Origin: RGIG6307 sp964424345
GTDB taxonomy: Bacteria; Bacillota; Clostridia; Lachnospirales; Lachnospiraceae
Direction: 5' to 3'
DNA length: 64,000 bases
NCBI GenBank assembly: GCA_964424345.1
Contig: CAYRIK010000001.1
Location: 1-64,000 of the forward strand
The translations under genes and the position numbers were made by a program. The stretch's first letter is position 1; each line of letters opens with the position of its first letter. This document shows positions 26,601 to 35,954 of the stretch, one piece after another. The notes beneath the pieces were generated by a model that searched no databases, had not been told where the DNA came from, and saw only the letters and a program-made list of their open reading frames with translations.

Positions 26601-27278
26601 ATGGGCAAAATTATAATACAGAACGAAACTACTATAGATCCAATCTCTTTGATCGGTCGTGAAGCAGGTGTCTGCTGGGGCGCTGACATTACGAATCAGG
26701 AAAAAAATTATAAAAGAGGTATGGACTGTCTGATGTCTGGCCATGGAAGAACATGGGAATACCCACAAGTTTACATGGTGTTAGATGGTTATTCTGCAAG
26801 AGTAATCCGAGAGTTATATACACATATTGGCGGTGCACCTACCCGTTTACAGGCTTCCACCAGATATATCAATTACCAGAAGGGATTTCCATTTGTTACA
26901 CCACCTTCTATTGGAAGTAAGGAAGAAGCAAATCAGATTTATGCACAGGCAATGCAGGATATTACAGAAGCAATGCAGAAATTAGAAGCATTGGGACTTC
27001 CACGAGAAGACGTAGCAATGTTATTGCCACTTGGTATGGAAAGTAAAGTAGTGCTTCGTACAAATCTTAGAAATTTGATTGATATGGCACATCAGCGTCT
27101 TTGCACAAGAGCTTATTGGGAATATCGTCAGCTGATGAGAGATTTGATGAAAGCGTTGAGCGAATATTCCGAAGAATGGAAGTATTTAGTAGATACATAT
27201 TTCATTCCTAAGTGTGAAGTAAGTGGTTTTTGTACAGAAAAGAAATCATGCGGCAGAATGCCTGCAAAGGAAATTTAA
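26601..27278 (+). CDS. thyX: FAD-dependent thymidylate synthase family protein
   Basis: A 225-residue ThyX-like protein that would methylate dUMP using methylenetetrahydrofolate and FAD. RELYTHIGGAPTRLQASTRY (residues 77-96) corresponds to the ThyX signature region ending in S-x-RY. LLPLGMESKVVLRTNLRNL and MAHQRLCTRAYWEYRQL match the C-terminal substrate-binding segment. The classic RHRxxS spelling is not present, so specificity should be treated with care. It has Cys residues near the C-terminus (CEVSGFC and KKSCGRM) not typical of the core fold. Monocistronic by its own promoter. Confidence 0.8.
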   Translation: MGKIIIQNETTIDPISLIGREAGVCWGADITNQEKNYKRGMDCLMSGHGRTWEYPQVYMVLDGYSARVIRELYTHIGGAPTRLQASTRYINYQKGFPFVTPPSIGSKEEANQIYAQAMQDITEAMQKLEALGLPREDVAMLLPLGMESKVVLRTNLRNLIDMAHQRLCTRAYWEYRQLMRDLMKALSEYSEEWKYLVDTYFIPKCEVSGFCTEKKSCGRMPAKEI

Positions 27279-27427
27279 TAGAAATTTCCGAAAATACCAC
27301 TAGTCATATAGTGAAAATTATGTTACAATGATGAAATGGATGTGTTATGCACAGAGGTATATACAGACCATCTGTATCGCATAGATTGACATGATATATA
27401 CAAATGTATTTTAGGAGGACCTCTAAC

Positions 27428-28717
27428 ATGAGTTTAAAGGTAGAAAACTTAGAAAAAAATATGATTAAGCTTACTATCGAAGTAGAAGCTTCTGAATTAG
27501 ACAAAGCTATTGAGAAAGCTTATCAGAAACAGAAAAGCCAGATCAACATTCCTGGTTTCCGTAAGGGCAAAGCACCTCGTAAGATGATCGAGCAGATGTA
27601 CGGTGTTGGCGTATTCTACGAAGACGCTGCAAATGCTTTAATCCCAGAAAATTACCAGAAAGCTTTAGATGAATACGAAGGAACAGAAATCGTATCTGCA
27701 CCAAGCATCAACGTAGTTCAGATCGAAGCTGGAAAGCCTTTCATCTTCACAGCAGAAGTTGCTATTAAGCCAGAAGTTACACTTGGCCAGTACAAGGGTG
27801 TAGAAGTTGATAAGTTAGAAGCAACTGTTTCTGCTGAAGAAGTAGATGCTGAAATTAAGCGTGAGCAGGAAGCAAATGCAAGAGAAATCGTTGTAGAAGA
27901 CAGAGCTGTTAAAGCTGGTGACATCACAGTAATCGATTTCGAAGGTTTTGTTGACGGTGTAGCATTCGCAGGTGGTAAGGGTGAAGATTATCCTCTTACA
28001 ATCGGTTCTGGCGCTTTCATTCCAGGTTTCGAAGATCAGTTAATCGGTGCTGAAATCGGCAAGGAAGTAGAAGTAAACGTTACATTCCCAGCAGAATACC
28101 ATGCAGCTGAATTAGCTGGCAAGGAAGCTGTTTTCAAATGCACAGTAAAAGAAATTAAAGAAAAAGAATTACCAGAATTAGATGATGAATTCGCTTCAGA
28201 AGTATCTGAATTTGATACTATGGACGAATACAAAGCAAGCGTTGAAAAGAAGTTAGCTGATAAGAAGGCTGCTGATGTGAAGAACGCAAAAGAAAATGCT
28301 GTTGTAGAAGCAGTTGTAGCAAATGCAACAATGGAAATTCCAGAAGCTATGATCGAAACACAGCAGAGACAGATGGTAGATGATTTCGCTCAGAGATTAC
28401 AGATGCAGGGATTATCTTTAGATCAGTACTTCCAGTACACAGGTATGACAGCAGCAACTATGCTTGATCAGGTTAAGCCACAGGCTGAAGCTCGTATCAA
28501 ATCAAGCCTCGTATTAGAAGCTGTAGTAAAGGCTGAAGGTATTGAAGCAACAGAAGAAGATTTCGCAGCAGAAGTTGCAAAGATGGCTGAACAGTACAAG
28601 ATGGAAGTTGCAGCAATCGAAGAAATGATGGGCGAAGCTGGCAAGAAGCAGGTTATGGGCGACCTTGCTATCGCTAAGGCTGTTGAATTCTTAGTAGCAA
28701 ACGCTGTTGAGAAATAA
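27428..28717 (+). CDS. tig: trigger factor
   Basis: A 429-residue ribosome-associated chaperone. The ribosome-binding signature is IPGFRKGKAPRKMIEQMYG (residues about 34-52), followed by an FKBP-type peptidyl-prolyl isomerase domain (about 160-245, with VIDFEGFVDGVAF and PGFEDQLIGA) and a long helical C-terminal domain. ATG 27428 follows AGGAGG with 10 bases of spacing; an upstream ATG at 27404 precedes that site. Codon use is strongly biased to C-ending codons, as in highly expressed genes. clpP follows 26 bases later. Confidence 0.96.
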   Translation: MSLKVENLEKNMIKLTIEVEASELDKAIEKAYQKQKSQINIPGFRKGKAPRKMIEQMYGVGVFYEDAANALIPENYQKALDEYEGTEIVSAPSINVVQIEAGKPFIFTAEVAIKPEVTLGQYKGVEVDKLEATVSAEEVDAEIKREQEANAREIVVEDRAVKAGDITVIDFEGFVDGVAFAGGKGEDYPLTIGSGAFIPGFEDQLIGAEIGKEVEVNVTFPAEYHAAELAGKEAVFKCTVKEIKEKELPELDDEFASEVSEFDTMDEYKASVEKKLADKKAADVKNAKENAVVEAVVANATMEIPEAMIETQQRQMVDDFAQRLQMQGLSLDQYFQYTGMTAATMLDQVKPQAEARIKSSLVLEAVVKAEGIEATEEDFAAEVAKMAEQYKMEVAAIEEMMGEAGKKQVMGDLAIAKAVEFLVANAVEK

Positions 28718-28743
28718 TCATTAAAATTTAGGAGGATCATATC

Positions 28744-29325
28744 ATGAGCTTAGTGCCTTATGTAGTAGAGCAGACAAGCAGGGGGGAGAGATCCTATGAC
28801 ATTTATTCCAGATTGTTAAAGGATAGAATTATCTTTTTAGGAGAAGAAGTAAATGAAACAACCGCTTCTTTAGTAGTAGCACAGTTATTATTTTTAGAAG
28901 CAGAAGATCCTGATAAGGATATTCATTTATACATTAACAGTCCGGGCGGTTCCGTCACAGCCGGCATGGCTATTTACGATACTATGCAGTATATCAAATG
29001 TGACGTATCAACTATTTGTATCGGTATGGCAGCAAGTATGGGTGCATTCTTACTTGCAGGCGGTGCGAAAGGCAAACGTATGGCATTACCGAACGCTGAG
29101 ATCATGATTCACCAGCCACTTGGTGGAGCACAGGGTCAGGCTACTGAAATCGAAATTGCTGCAAAGCATATTTTGAAGACAAAAGAAAAGTTAAATCGTA
29201 TTTTAGCTGAAAACTGTGGCAGAGATTACGAAGAAATCGCAGCTGACACAGAACGTGACAACTGGAAGAGTGCTGAAGAAGCGGTTGCTTATGGCTTAAT
29301 CGACAGTGTTGTTACCAAGAAATAA
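28744..29325 (+). CDS. clpP: ATP-dependent Clp protease proteolytic subunit
   Basis: A 193-residue serine protease that forms the barrel of ClpXP. The catalytic Ser is in CIGMAASMGAFLLAGG and the His in AEIMIHQPLGGAQGQ; the Asp follows near residue 170. The sequence INSPGGSVTAGMAIYDTM is conserved. ATG follows AGGAGG. The order tig-clpP-clpX-lon is common in Firmicutes. A stable hairpin separates it from clpX. Confidence 0.97.
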   Translation: MSLVPYVVEQTSRGERSYDIYSRLLKDRIIFLGEEVNETTASLVVAQLLFLEAEDPDKDIHLYINSPGGSVTAGMAIYDTMQYIKCDVSTICIGMAASMGAFLLAGGAKGKRMALPNAEIMIHQPLGGAQGQATEIEIAAKHILKTKEKLNRILAENCGRDYEEIAADTERDNWKSAEEAVAYGLIDSVVTKK

Positions 29326-29335
29326 ATATTTATTT

Positions 29336-29360
29336 TGAGGGGCGTGCTTCATGCCCCTCA
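29336..29360 (+). other. intercistronic hairpin between clpP and clpX
   Basis: TGAGGGGC (29336-29343) pairs perfectly with GCCCCTCA (29353-29360), extended by three inner pairs around a CTT loop. It is GC-rich against an AT-rich background and has no T tract. It may stabilise the clpP 3' end or reduce read-through into clpX. Confidence 0.65.
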
Positions 29361-29378
29361 TGTATTAAGAGGAAAAGT

Positions 29379-30632
29379 ATGCCAGGAAAGAATCCTATTA
29401 AAATAAAATGTTCTTTTTGTGGTAAGCCACAGGATGCAGTAAGAAAACTGATCGCAGGTCCAGATGGTATTTTTATTTGCGATGAATGTGTTTCTTTATG
29501 TTCTGAGATTATCGATGAAGAATTATATGATGATGATATGTCAGCTCATGCAGAGAGCATGGATATCAATCTTTTGAAGCCAAGAGAGATCAAACATTTT
29601 ATGGATGAGTATATAATCGGTCAGGAAGAGGCAAAAAAGACTCTGGCAGTAGCCGTTTATAATCATTATAAGCGTGTTTTGGCAGGACAGGATGCGCAGG
29701 ATGATGGTGTAGAGCTTCAAAAAAGCAATATTTTACTGTTAGGTCCTACAGGATGCGGTAAAACATATATTGCACAGACATTGGCAAAAATCATTAATGT
29801 ACCATTTGCAATAGCAGATGCTACTACTTTGACAGAAGCCGGTTATGTAGGCGAAGACGTAGAAAATATCTTATTAAAACTGATTCAGTCAGCAGATTAT
29901 GATATTGAGCGTGCCCAGTATGGTATCATTTACATTGATGAAATTGATAAGATTTCCAAAAAAGGTGAAAATGTATCCATTACAAGAGATGTATCCGGAG
30001 AAGGCGTTCAACAGGCATTGTTAAAGCTTATCGAAGGAACGGTTGCGAATGTACCGCCTCAGGGTGGACGAAAGCATCCACAGCAGGAGCTTATTCCGAT
30101 TGATACATCCAATATTCTGTTCATTTGCGGTGGTGCTTTTGCAGGCTTGGAACAGATTATTGAAAAAAGATTGGACCGCAGTGCCATCGGCTTTAATCAG
30201 GCAGTAGTAAAAAAGAACAACAAAGATATCGGTGAACTCTTTAAGCAAGTGACAACACAGGATCTTATTAAATTTGGTATGATTCCTGAATTTATTGGAC
30301 GTGTTCCAATCAGTGTGTCATTAGAGGGATTAGATAAGCAGGCTCTTATGCGTATTTTGAGAGAGCCAAAAAATGCATTGGTAAAACAATATCAGAAACT
30401 TCTGGATTTTGATAATGTAGAATTGGAATTTGAAGAAGGAGCCATTGAGTGTATTGCCAGTGAAGCCTTTGAGAAAAAGACCGGTGCAAGAGGTTTACGT
30501 TCTATTTTAGAATATGTTATGAGAGATGTTATGTACGAGATTCCAAGTGATGAGACAATTACAAAATGTATCATTACAAAAGAGTCCGTAGAAGGAACAG
30601 GTAAGCCAAAGATTATACACCGCGAAGCATAA
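29379..30632 (+). CDS. clpX: Clp protease ATP-binding subunit ClpX
   Basis: A 417-residue AAA+ unfoldase. The N-terminal C4 zinc-binding domain is visible (CSFCGKP at 11-17 and CDECVSLC). Walker A is LLGPTGCGKT, Walker B is GIIYIDEIDKI, and the pore and sensor regions follow with GARGLRSILE. It delivers substrates to ClpP. It follows AGAGGAAAAGT, 53 bases after clpP. Confidence 0.97.
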   Translation: MPGKNPIKIKCSFCGKPQDAVRKLIAGPDGIFICDECVSLCSEIIDEELYDDDMSAHAESMDINLLKPREIKHFMDEYIIGQEEAKKTLAVAVYNHYKRVLAGQDAQDDGVELQKSNILLLGPTGCGKTYIAQTLAKIINVPFAIADATTLTEAGYVGEDVENILLKLIQSADYDIERAQYGIIYIDEIDKISKKGENVSITRDVSGEGVQQALLKLIEGTVANVPPQGGRKHPQQELIPIDTSNILFICGGAFAGLEQIIEKRLDRSAIGFNQAVVKKNNKDIGELFKQVTTQDLIKFGMIPEFIGRVPISVSLEGLDKQALMRILREPKNALVKQYQKLLDFDNVELEFEEGAIECIASEAFEKKTGARGLRSILEYVMRDVMYEIPSDETITKCIITKESVEGTGKPKIIHREA

Positions 30633-30643
30633 AGTCAAATAAT

Positions 30644-30704
30644 ACCATGCGATGTTTTGGCAGAGGTGTATTGTGATACACAGCCGAATGTTGCATGGTT
30701 TTTG
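30644..30704 (+). terminator. terminator after clpX
   Basis: ACCATGC (30644-30650) pairs with GCATGGT (30693-30699), with inner GGC-GCC (30659-30661 with 30683-30685) and GTGTA-TACAC (30666-30670 with 30677-30681), then five T. It separates clpX from lon, which probably has its own promoter. Confidence 0.65.
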
Positions 30705-30740
30705 TATAGTAGGAAATATCCGCTTTGATTAGAGGAGTTT

Positions 30741-33101
30741 ATGGAACAGGAAGTTTTATTACAAGAAGAAATTACAGAAAATACAGAAAAGACATATCAG
30801 GAATATCCAATGGTAGCACTTCGTGGTTTGGTTATATTTCCACATATGAGTCTGAGCTTTGATGTCAGTCGATCAATCAGTGTAGCTGCTGTAGAAGAAG
30901 CTATGGCAAACGATCAAAGTATGTTTTTGTGTAAACAAAAATATGTATCTACAGAAGATCCAAGATTAGAAGATTTGGAAACGATGGGGACAATTGTGAA
31001 AATTCGTCAGATATCCAGATTGAGCAATCATAATCTGCGTGTTGTAGTAGAGGGAATAGAACGTGCCAAAATACAGGATGCCGTATTAGTTGATGGATAT
31101 TTATCAGCTAAAGTTGAAGTTTGTCCAGAAGAAGATGAAGATGCAATGGAGCCTGTATTAAAAGAGGCAAATATCCGACAAATGACAGCTGCATTGGCAG
31201 AATATCTTCGATTTAATCCAAAAGCAGGAAAAAATATCGTAGAGTATATGGAAAAGGCAGATGAAGTAGGAACAAGTGCTGATTTTATTGCGATTTCCTT
31301 GCCATTGCCTCCAGAGAAAAAACAACGTATTTTAGAACAGGTTTCTTTAGAAGAACGTGTAAAAGAAACGTTGACGATATTGACAGAAGAAGCCTATATC
31401 GGAAAAGTTCGCAGTCAGTTAAAAGAAAAAGTTCAGGCACGTGTAGATAAACAGCAAAAAGAATATCTTCTGAGAGAACAGTTAAAAGTCATTCGTGAAG
31501 AATTAGGAGAAGACACAACCGGTTCTGATGCAGATATTTTCATGAGCAAGTTGGAAACATTGCAGGCGAGCGACGAAGTAAAACAAAAGATCAAAAAGCA
31601 GATTAATCGAATGCGTTCTTTGATGACTGGAAGTCCAGAAGTTGGGATTGAAAGAAATTATATTGAAACATTGTTAGAAATGCCATGGGATAAAGCAACT
31701 AAAGATAATGTAGATTTGAAGCTTGCACAGAACATTTTAGATGAAGAACATTATGGTCTGGAAAAAGTAAAAGAACGTATTTTAGAATTTTTGGCAGTAA
31801 GAGCTTATAATCAGCATGGAAAGAGTCCAATCCTTTGCTTGGTAGGACCTCCGGGAACAGGTAAAAGCTCTATCGCACGTTCTATCGCAGAAGCTTTAAA
31901 TAAAAAATATGTCCGTATCAGTCTTGGTGGCGTACACGATGAAGCTGAAATCAGAGGTCATAGAAAAACGTACGTCGGAGCGATGCCGGGACGTGTGGCA
32001 AGCGGTATGCGTATGGCAGGTGTTAAAAATCCAGTAATGCTGTTGGATGAAATTGATAAAGTTGGAGTAGACCACAGAGGCGATGCATTTGCAGCTTTAT
32101 TAGAAGTATTAGACCCTGAGCAGAATAAGGCGTTTCGTGATAATTATGTAGAAATACCATTGGATTTATCAGAAGTATTTTTTGTGGCAACGGCAAATGA
32201 TGTTTCTACAATTCCGACTCCGCTTTTAGACCGTATGGATGTAATCGAAGTAAACAGCTATACAGCAAATGAAAAATTCCATATTGCAAAAGAACACTTA
32301 GTTCCAAAACAGGTGAAAGAACATGGAATGGAAGATGTAATTCAGTTTAGTGACGGAGCACTTAGAAAAGTGATTGCAAGCTATACAAGAGAAGCTGGTG
32401 TACGAAATTTAGAGCGTACAATCGGTGAACTTTGCAGAAAATCAGCGCGCAAGATTTTAACAGCTTCCGATGATAAAAAGACAATCAAAATTACAGCTTC
32501 TAACATTTCTTCTTTTTTAGGAAAAGAAAAATATCACCAGATTGCAGTAAATAAACAGCCTCAGATTGGTATTGTGCGAGGTCTTGCATGGACAAGCGTT
32601 GGAGGCGATACGTTGGAAATTCAGGTAAATACAATGCCTGGCGATGGAAAATTAAAACTGACAGGACAGATGGGAGATGTTATGCAGGAATCTGCACAGA
32701 TTGCATATACCTATGTCAGAAGTATTGCAGTACAATATGGTGTAGCAGAAGATTATTTTGAACATCATAATTTCCATTTACATATTCCAGCAGGTGCAGT
32801 TCCAAAAGATGGTCCAAGTGCAGGTATTACAATGGCAACTGCATTACTGAGTGCGGCTGCACAAAAGCCAGTTGATCATCTCATTGCGATGACAGGAGAA
32901 ATCAATCTTCGAGGAAAAGTAATGCCAATCGGTGGCTTGAAAGAAAAATTACTTGCTGCAAATATGGCAGGTGTAAAAAGAGTATTGATTCCAGAAGAAA
33001 ACCGCTTGGATTTGGAAGAATTGTCAGCAGAAATCATAGGGGATATGCAGGTGAAGCCAGTATCTGATATGAGTGAAGTATTAGCAGCAGCTCTTATATA
33101 G
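30741..33101 (+). CDS. lon: ATP-dependent protease Lon
   Basis: A 786-residue LonA protease. The N-terminal substrate-binding domain begins PMVALRGLVIFPHMSLSF; the AAA+ module has LVGPPGTGKSSIARSIA and VMLLDEIDKVG; the protease domain has PKDGPSAGITMATAL with the catalytic Ser, and GGLKEKLLAA with the Lys. ATG follows GAGGAG. ysxC starts 12 bases after its stop. Confidence 0.97.
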   Translation: MEQEVLLQEEITENTEKTYQEYPMVALRGLVIFPHMSLSFDVSRSISVAAVEEAMANDQSMFLCKQKYVSTEDPRLEDLETMGTIVKIRQISRLSNHNLRVVVEGIERAKIQDAVLVDGYLSAKVEVCPEEDEDAMEPVLKEANIRQMTAALAEYLRFNPKAGKNIVEYMEKADEVGTSADFIAISLPLPPEKKQRILEQVSLEERVKETLTILTEEAYIGKVRSQLKEKVQARVDKQQKEYLLREQLKVIREELGEDTTGSDADIFMSKLETLQASDEVKQKIKKQINRMRSLMTGSPEVGIERNYIETLLEMPWDKATKDNVDLKLAQNILDEEHYGLEKVKERILEFLAVRAYNQHGKSPILCLVGPPGTGKSSIARSIAEALNKKYVRISLGGVHDEAEIRGHRKTYVGAMPGRVASGMRMAGVKNPVMLLDEIDKVGVDHRGDAFAALLEVLDPEQNKAFRDNYVEIPLDLSEVFFVATANDVSTIPTPLLDRMDVIEVNSYTANEKFHIAKEHLVPKQVKEHGMEDVIQFSDGALRKVIASYTREAGVRNLERTIGELCRKSARKILTASDDKKTIKITASNISSFLGKEKYHQIAVNKQPQIGIVRGLAWTSVGGDTLEIQVNTMPGDGKLKLTGQMGDVMQESAQIAYTYVRSIAVQYGVAEDYFEHHNFHLHIPAGAVPKDGPSAGITMATALLSAAAQKPVDHLIAMTGEINLRGKVMPIGGLKEKLLAANMAGVKRVLIPEENRLDLEELSAEIIGDMQVKPVSDMSEVLAAALI

Positions 33102-33113
33102 GGGGAAGAAAAT

Positions 33114-33743
33114 ATGACAATAAAAGATGTAAATTTGGAAACTGTCTGTGGTATTACAAGTACATTTCCGGAACATGATAAGATTGAGATTGCATTTGCA
33201 GGAAAAAGTAATGTAGGAAAATCTTCTTTGATCAATGCTTTGATGAATAGAAAAAGTCTTGCAAGAACGAGTGCTCAGCCGGGAAAGACACAGACTATCA
33301 ACTTTTATCACGTGTCTTGCTATCATAACATACCTGAAACACAAGATCGTGTAGAAGGAAGCTTGTATTTTGTAGACCTTCCAGGATATGGATATGCACA
33401 GGCAAACGAAGAAGTAAAAGCTAAATGGGGTAAAATGATTGAAAAATATCTGCATACATCCGAAATGTTAAAGGTTGTATTCTTATTAGTAGATATTCGT
33501 CATGAACCTTCTGCAAATGATAAACATATGTACCAGTGGATATTAGATCAAGGATATCAGCCGGTGATTATAGCAACAAAATTAGATAAGATCAACCGCA
33601 GTCAGGTACAAAAACATGTAAAAATGTTAAAACAAGGCTTAAATGTAGTAAAAGGAACAATCGTGATTCCATTTTCAGCAGAAACAAAACAAGGCAGAGA
33701 TGATATTTATGCTTATATCGATCAAATCTGTCTGGAACAGTAA
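33114..33743 (+). CDS. ysxC: ribosome biogenesis GTPase YsxC/EngB
   Basis: A 209-residue GTPase for 50S subunit assembly. G1 is AGKSNVGKSSLINAL (residues about 27-41), G3 is FVDLPGYGYA, and G4 is IATKLDKI. The lon-ysxC pairing is conserved in Firmicutes. It starts 12 bases after lon behind GGGGGAAG. Confidence 0.96.
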   Translation: MTIKDVNLETVCGITSTFPEHDKIEIAFAGKSNVGKSSLINALMNRKSLARTSAQPGKTQTINFYHVSCYHNIPETQDRVEGSLYFVDLPGYGYAQANEEVKAKWGKMIEKYLHTSEMLKVVFLLVDIRHEPSANDKHMYQWILDQGYQPVIIATKLDKINRSQVQKHVKMLKQGLNVVKGTIVIPFSAETKQGRDDIYAYIDQICLEQ

Positions 33744-33766
33744 GAAACGTTCTGAAAGGAATCATT

Positions 33767-34948
33767 ATGAATCATCACAAATTTACCTATGCTAAAATTT
33801 TTTGCAATTTACTGTTTTTTGGATTGACCATATGGATTGTTGTAAAGTTTGTTCCGAGGGTCTTAGTATTTTTTATGCCATTTGTAGTAGCGTGGATTAT
33901 AGCATGTATTGCAACACCAATCGTACATTTAGTAGAAAGACTATTGAAATTAAGACGAAAAACTAGTATGGTATTTGTAGTAGTTGCTATTATTGCGGCG
34001 GTAGTCTCTGCAATATATGGAGCAGGTCTGTTGATTATGAAAATAGTGACCAGCTTCATGGAAGATTTGCCTGAAATATGGCAAAGTATTCGAATAGAAG
34101 CAGAGAGCGTATTTAATGTCATTTTTGAAATGCTGGAAAAAGTTCCAGGAAACAGTACAGCGTCTTTGCAAAAAATTATTGAAAATAGTGAAGACTATAT
34201 TGCAGATGTAATCAGCAATCTGAGTGTACCAACTATTTCTGCGGTGGGAAGCGTAGCGAGTATGGTTCCTGATATGATTGTTTTTATGGTTATGTGCCTG
34301 ATTGCAACGTATTTTTTTGTAGCAGAAAGAGAAGCTATCAATGAAAAGGTTTATGAATGGATGCCAAAATCCGTATTGCGAGTATGTGAGCTGATCAAAC
34401 GCTGTTTTGTAGAATCTATTGGCGGATATTTTAAAGCACAGCTTAAAATTGAAGTATGGGTTTATGTATTGATTTTTATCGGTTTGTGTATTTTAAGAGT
34501 AAGATATGCATTCTTGATTGCTTTTGGTATAGCATTTTTGGATTTACTTCCAGTATTTGGTACCGGTGCAGTGCTTTGGCCATGGGCATTGATTAAATTG
34601 ATCAATGGTCAGTATTTAGAAGCTGCAGGAATGATGATCATATGGGGCATTGCTCAGTTGTTACGTCAAATGATTCAGCCTAAATATGTAGGGGAAACAT
34701 TAGGAATCCATCCACTTCCAACCTTGTTTTTATTATTTACAGGCTATAAAATATCAGGTGTATTTGGAATGATTATTGCCGTTCCACTTGGCATTTTAGT
34801 AGCTGCATTATACAGAGAAGGCGTTTTTGAAACAACAGAACAGTCTCTGGTACTGCTTATAGGAAGAATTGCAGCATTTTGCAAGTATGACAAAGCAGAA
34901 CTAGAAGAAATAGAACAATATAAACATAAAGAAAAAGAAAAGGAGTAA
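33767..34948 (+). CDS. AI-2E family membrane protein
   Basis: A 393-residue polytopic protein of the AI-2E transporter family (PF01594 type), which also includes the sporulation protein YtvI. Hydrophobic segments lie near 10-55, 65-90, 155-185 and 225-345, with the conserved region FLDLLPVFGTGAVLWPWAL and the late QPKYVGETLGIHPLPTLF motif. Transported substrate unknown; family members include sodium/proton antiporters. It starts 23 bases after ysxC behind GAAAGGA, so cotranscription is possible. Confidence 0.85.
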   Translation: MNHHKFTYAKIFCNLLFFGLTIWIVVKFVPRVLVFFMPFVVAWIIACIATPIVHLVERLLKLRRKTSMVFVVVAIIAAVVSAIYGAGLLIMKIVTSFMEDLPEIWQSIRIEAESVFNVIFEMLEKVPGNSTASLQKIIENSEDYIADVISNLSVPTISAVGSVASMVPDMIVFMVMCLIATYFFVAEREAINEKVYEWMPKSVLRVCELIKRCFVESIGGYFKAQLKIEVWVYVLIFIGLCILRVRYAFLIAFGIAFLDLLPVFGTGAVLWPWALIKLINGQYLEAAGMMIIWGIAQLLRQMIQPKYVGETLGIHPLPTLFLLFTGYKISGVFGMIIAVPLGILVAALYREGVFETTEQSLVLLIGRIAAFCKYDKAELEEIEQYKHKEKEKE

Positions 34949-34952
34949 AGTT

Positions 34953-35939
34953 ATGCAGGTTACAGTATTTGGTTGCAGACCTTATGATGAATTACCAGAA
35001 TTTACAGAAAGAGCAAAGGAACTCGGACTGAAGTTAGTTACAACAACAGAACGTCCATCTTTGGACAATCTTCACTTCGTAGAAGGAAGCCAGTGTGTAG
35101 ATATTTTAACAACACCAATTGACAGAACATTATTACAGGCATTCTATGATAAGGGAGTAAGATATTTAGTAACACGTTGTATCGGTTACGATCATATTGA
35201 TGTAGAAGCAGCAAAGGAAATCGGTATCACTGTTGCAAATACTCCATATGGCCCATCAGGCGTAGCAGATTATGCAGTAATGCTTATTTTAATGTGTATC
35301 CGTAAGATGAATGAAATTATGGCAAGAAACGTAGTTCAGGATTATACATTAAAGGGAATGCTTGGCAGAGAACTTCACAATCTTACTGTTGGTGTAGTTG
35401 GAACAGGCCGTATCGGTTTAAATGTTATTAAAAATCTTTCTGGTTTCGGCTGTAAGATTATTTGCTATGATTTATATCCAAATAAGGCAGCAGAAGAATA
35501 TGCAACATATGTATCTTTTGATGAATTAATAGAACAGTCTGATGTTATTACATTACATGCACCATTAACAGAAGAAAACTTCCATATGATCAATGCAGAA
35601 GCTATGGAAAAAATGAAAGACGATGTAGTAATCGTAAATACAGGCCGTGGTTCTTTAATCGATACAGCAGCATTATGTGATTACATTGAAAACGGAAAAG
35701 TTGCAGCAGCAGGTCTTGATGTAGTAGAAAACGAATTTGATCTTTACTACTATGACAGAAAAGGCGATGTTTTAACAAACAGAGAATTAAATTTATTCCG
35801 CAGCTATCCAAACGTAATCGTATCTCACCATATGGCATTCTTTACACGCAACTACTTAAAGACAATTGTTGGCGATTCTTTAAAGGGATGCAAGGCATTT
35901 ATGCTTGGTGAAGAAAATCCTTGGATTGTAAGCAAATAA
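34953..35939 (+). CDS. D-lactate dehydrogenase-type 2-hydroxyacid dehydrogenase
   Basis: A 328-residue NAD-dependent D-isomer-specific 2-hydroxyacid dehydrogenase. The dinucleotide motif is VGVVGTGRIGLNV (about 145-157), the catalytic Arg is in VIVNTGRGSLID, and the late His is in VSHHMAFFT. The N-terminal catalytic domain retains LVTRCIGYDHIDVEAA. The pattern is that of fermentative D-lactate dehydrogenases, though other 2-hydroxyacids are possible. Codon use suggests good expression. It starts 4 bases after the AI-2E gene behind AAAGGAG. Confidence 0.88.
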   Translation: MQVTVFGCRPYDELPEFTERAKELGLKLVTTTERPSLDNLHFVEGSQCVDILTTPIDRTLLQAFYDKGVRYLVTRCIGYDHIDVEAAKEIGITVANTPYGPSGVADYAVMLILMCIRKMNEIMARNVVQDYTLKGMLGRELHNLTVGVVGTGRIGLNVIKNLSGFGCKIICYDLYPNKAAEEYATYVSFDELIEQSDVITLHAPLTEENFHMINAEAMEKMKDDVVIVNTGRGSLIDTAALCDYIENGKVAAAGLDVVENEFDLYYYDRKGDVLTNRELNLFRSYPNVIVSHHMAFFTRNYLKTIVGDSLKGCKAFMLGEENPWIVSK

Positions 35940-35954
35940 TCAGAGGGTTGTTTT

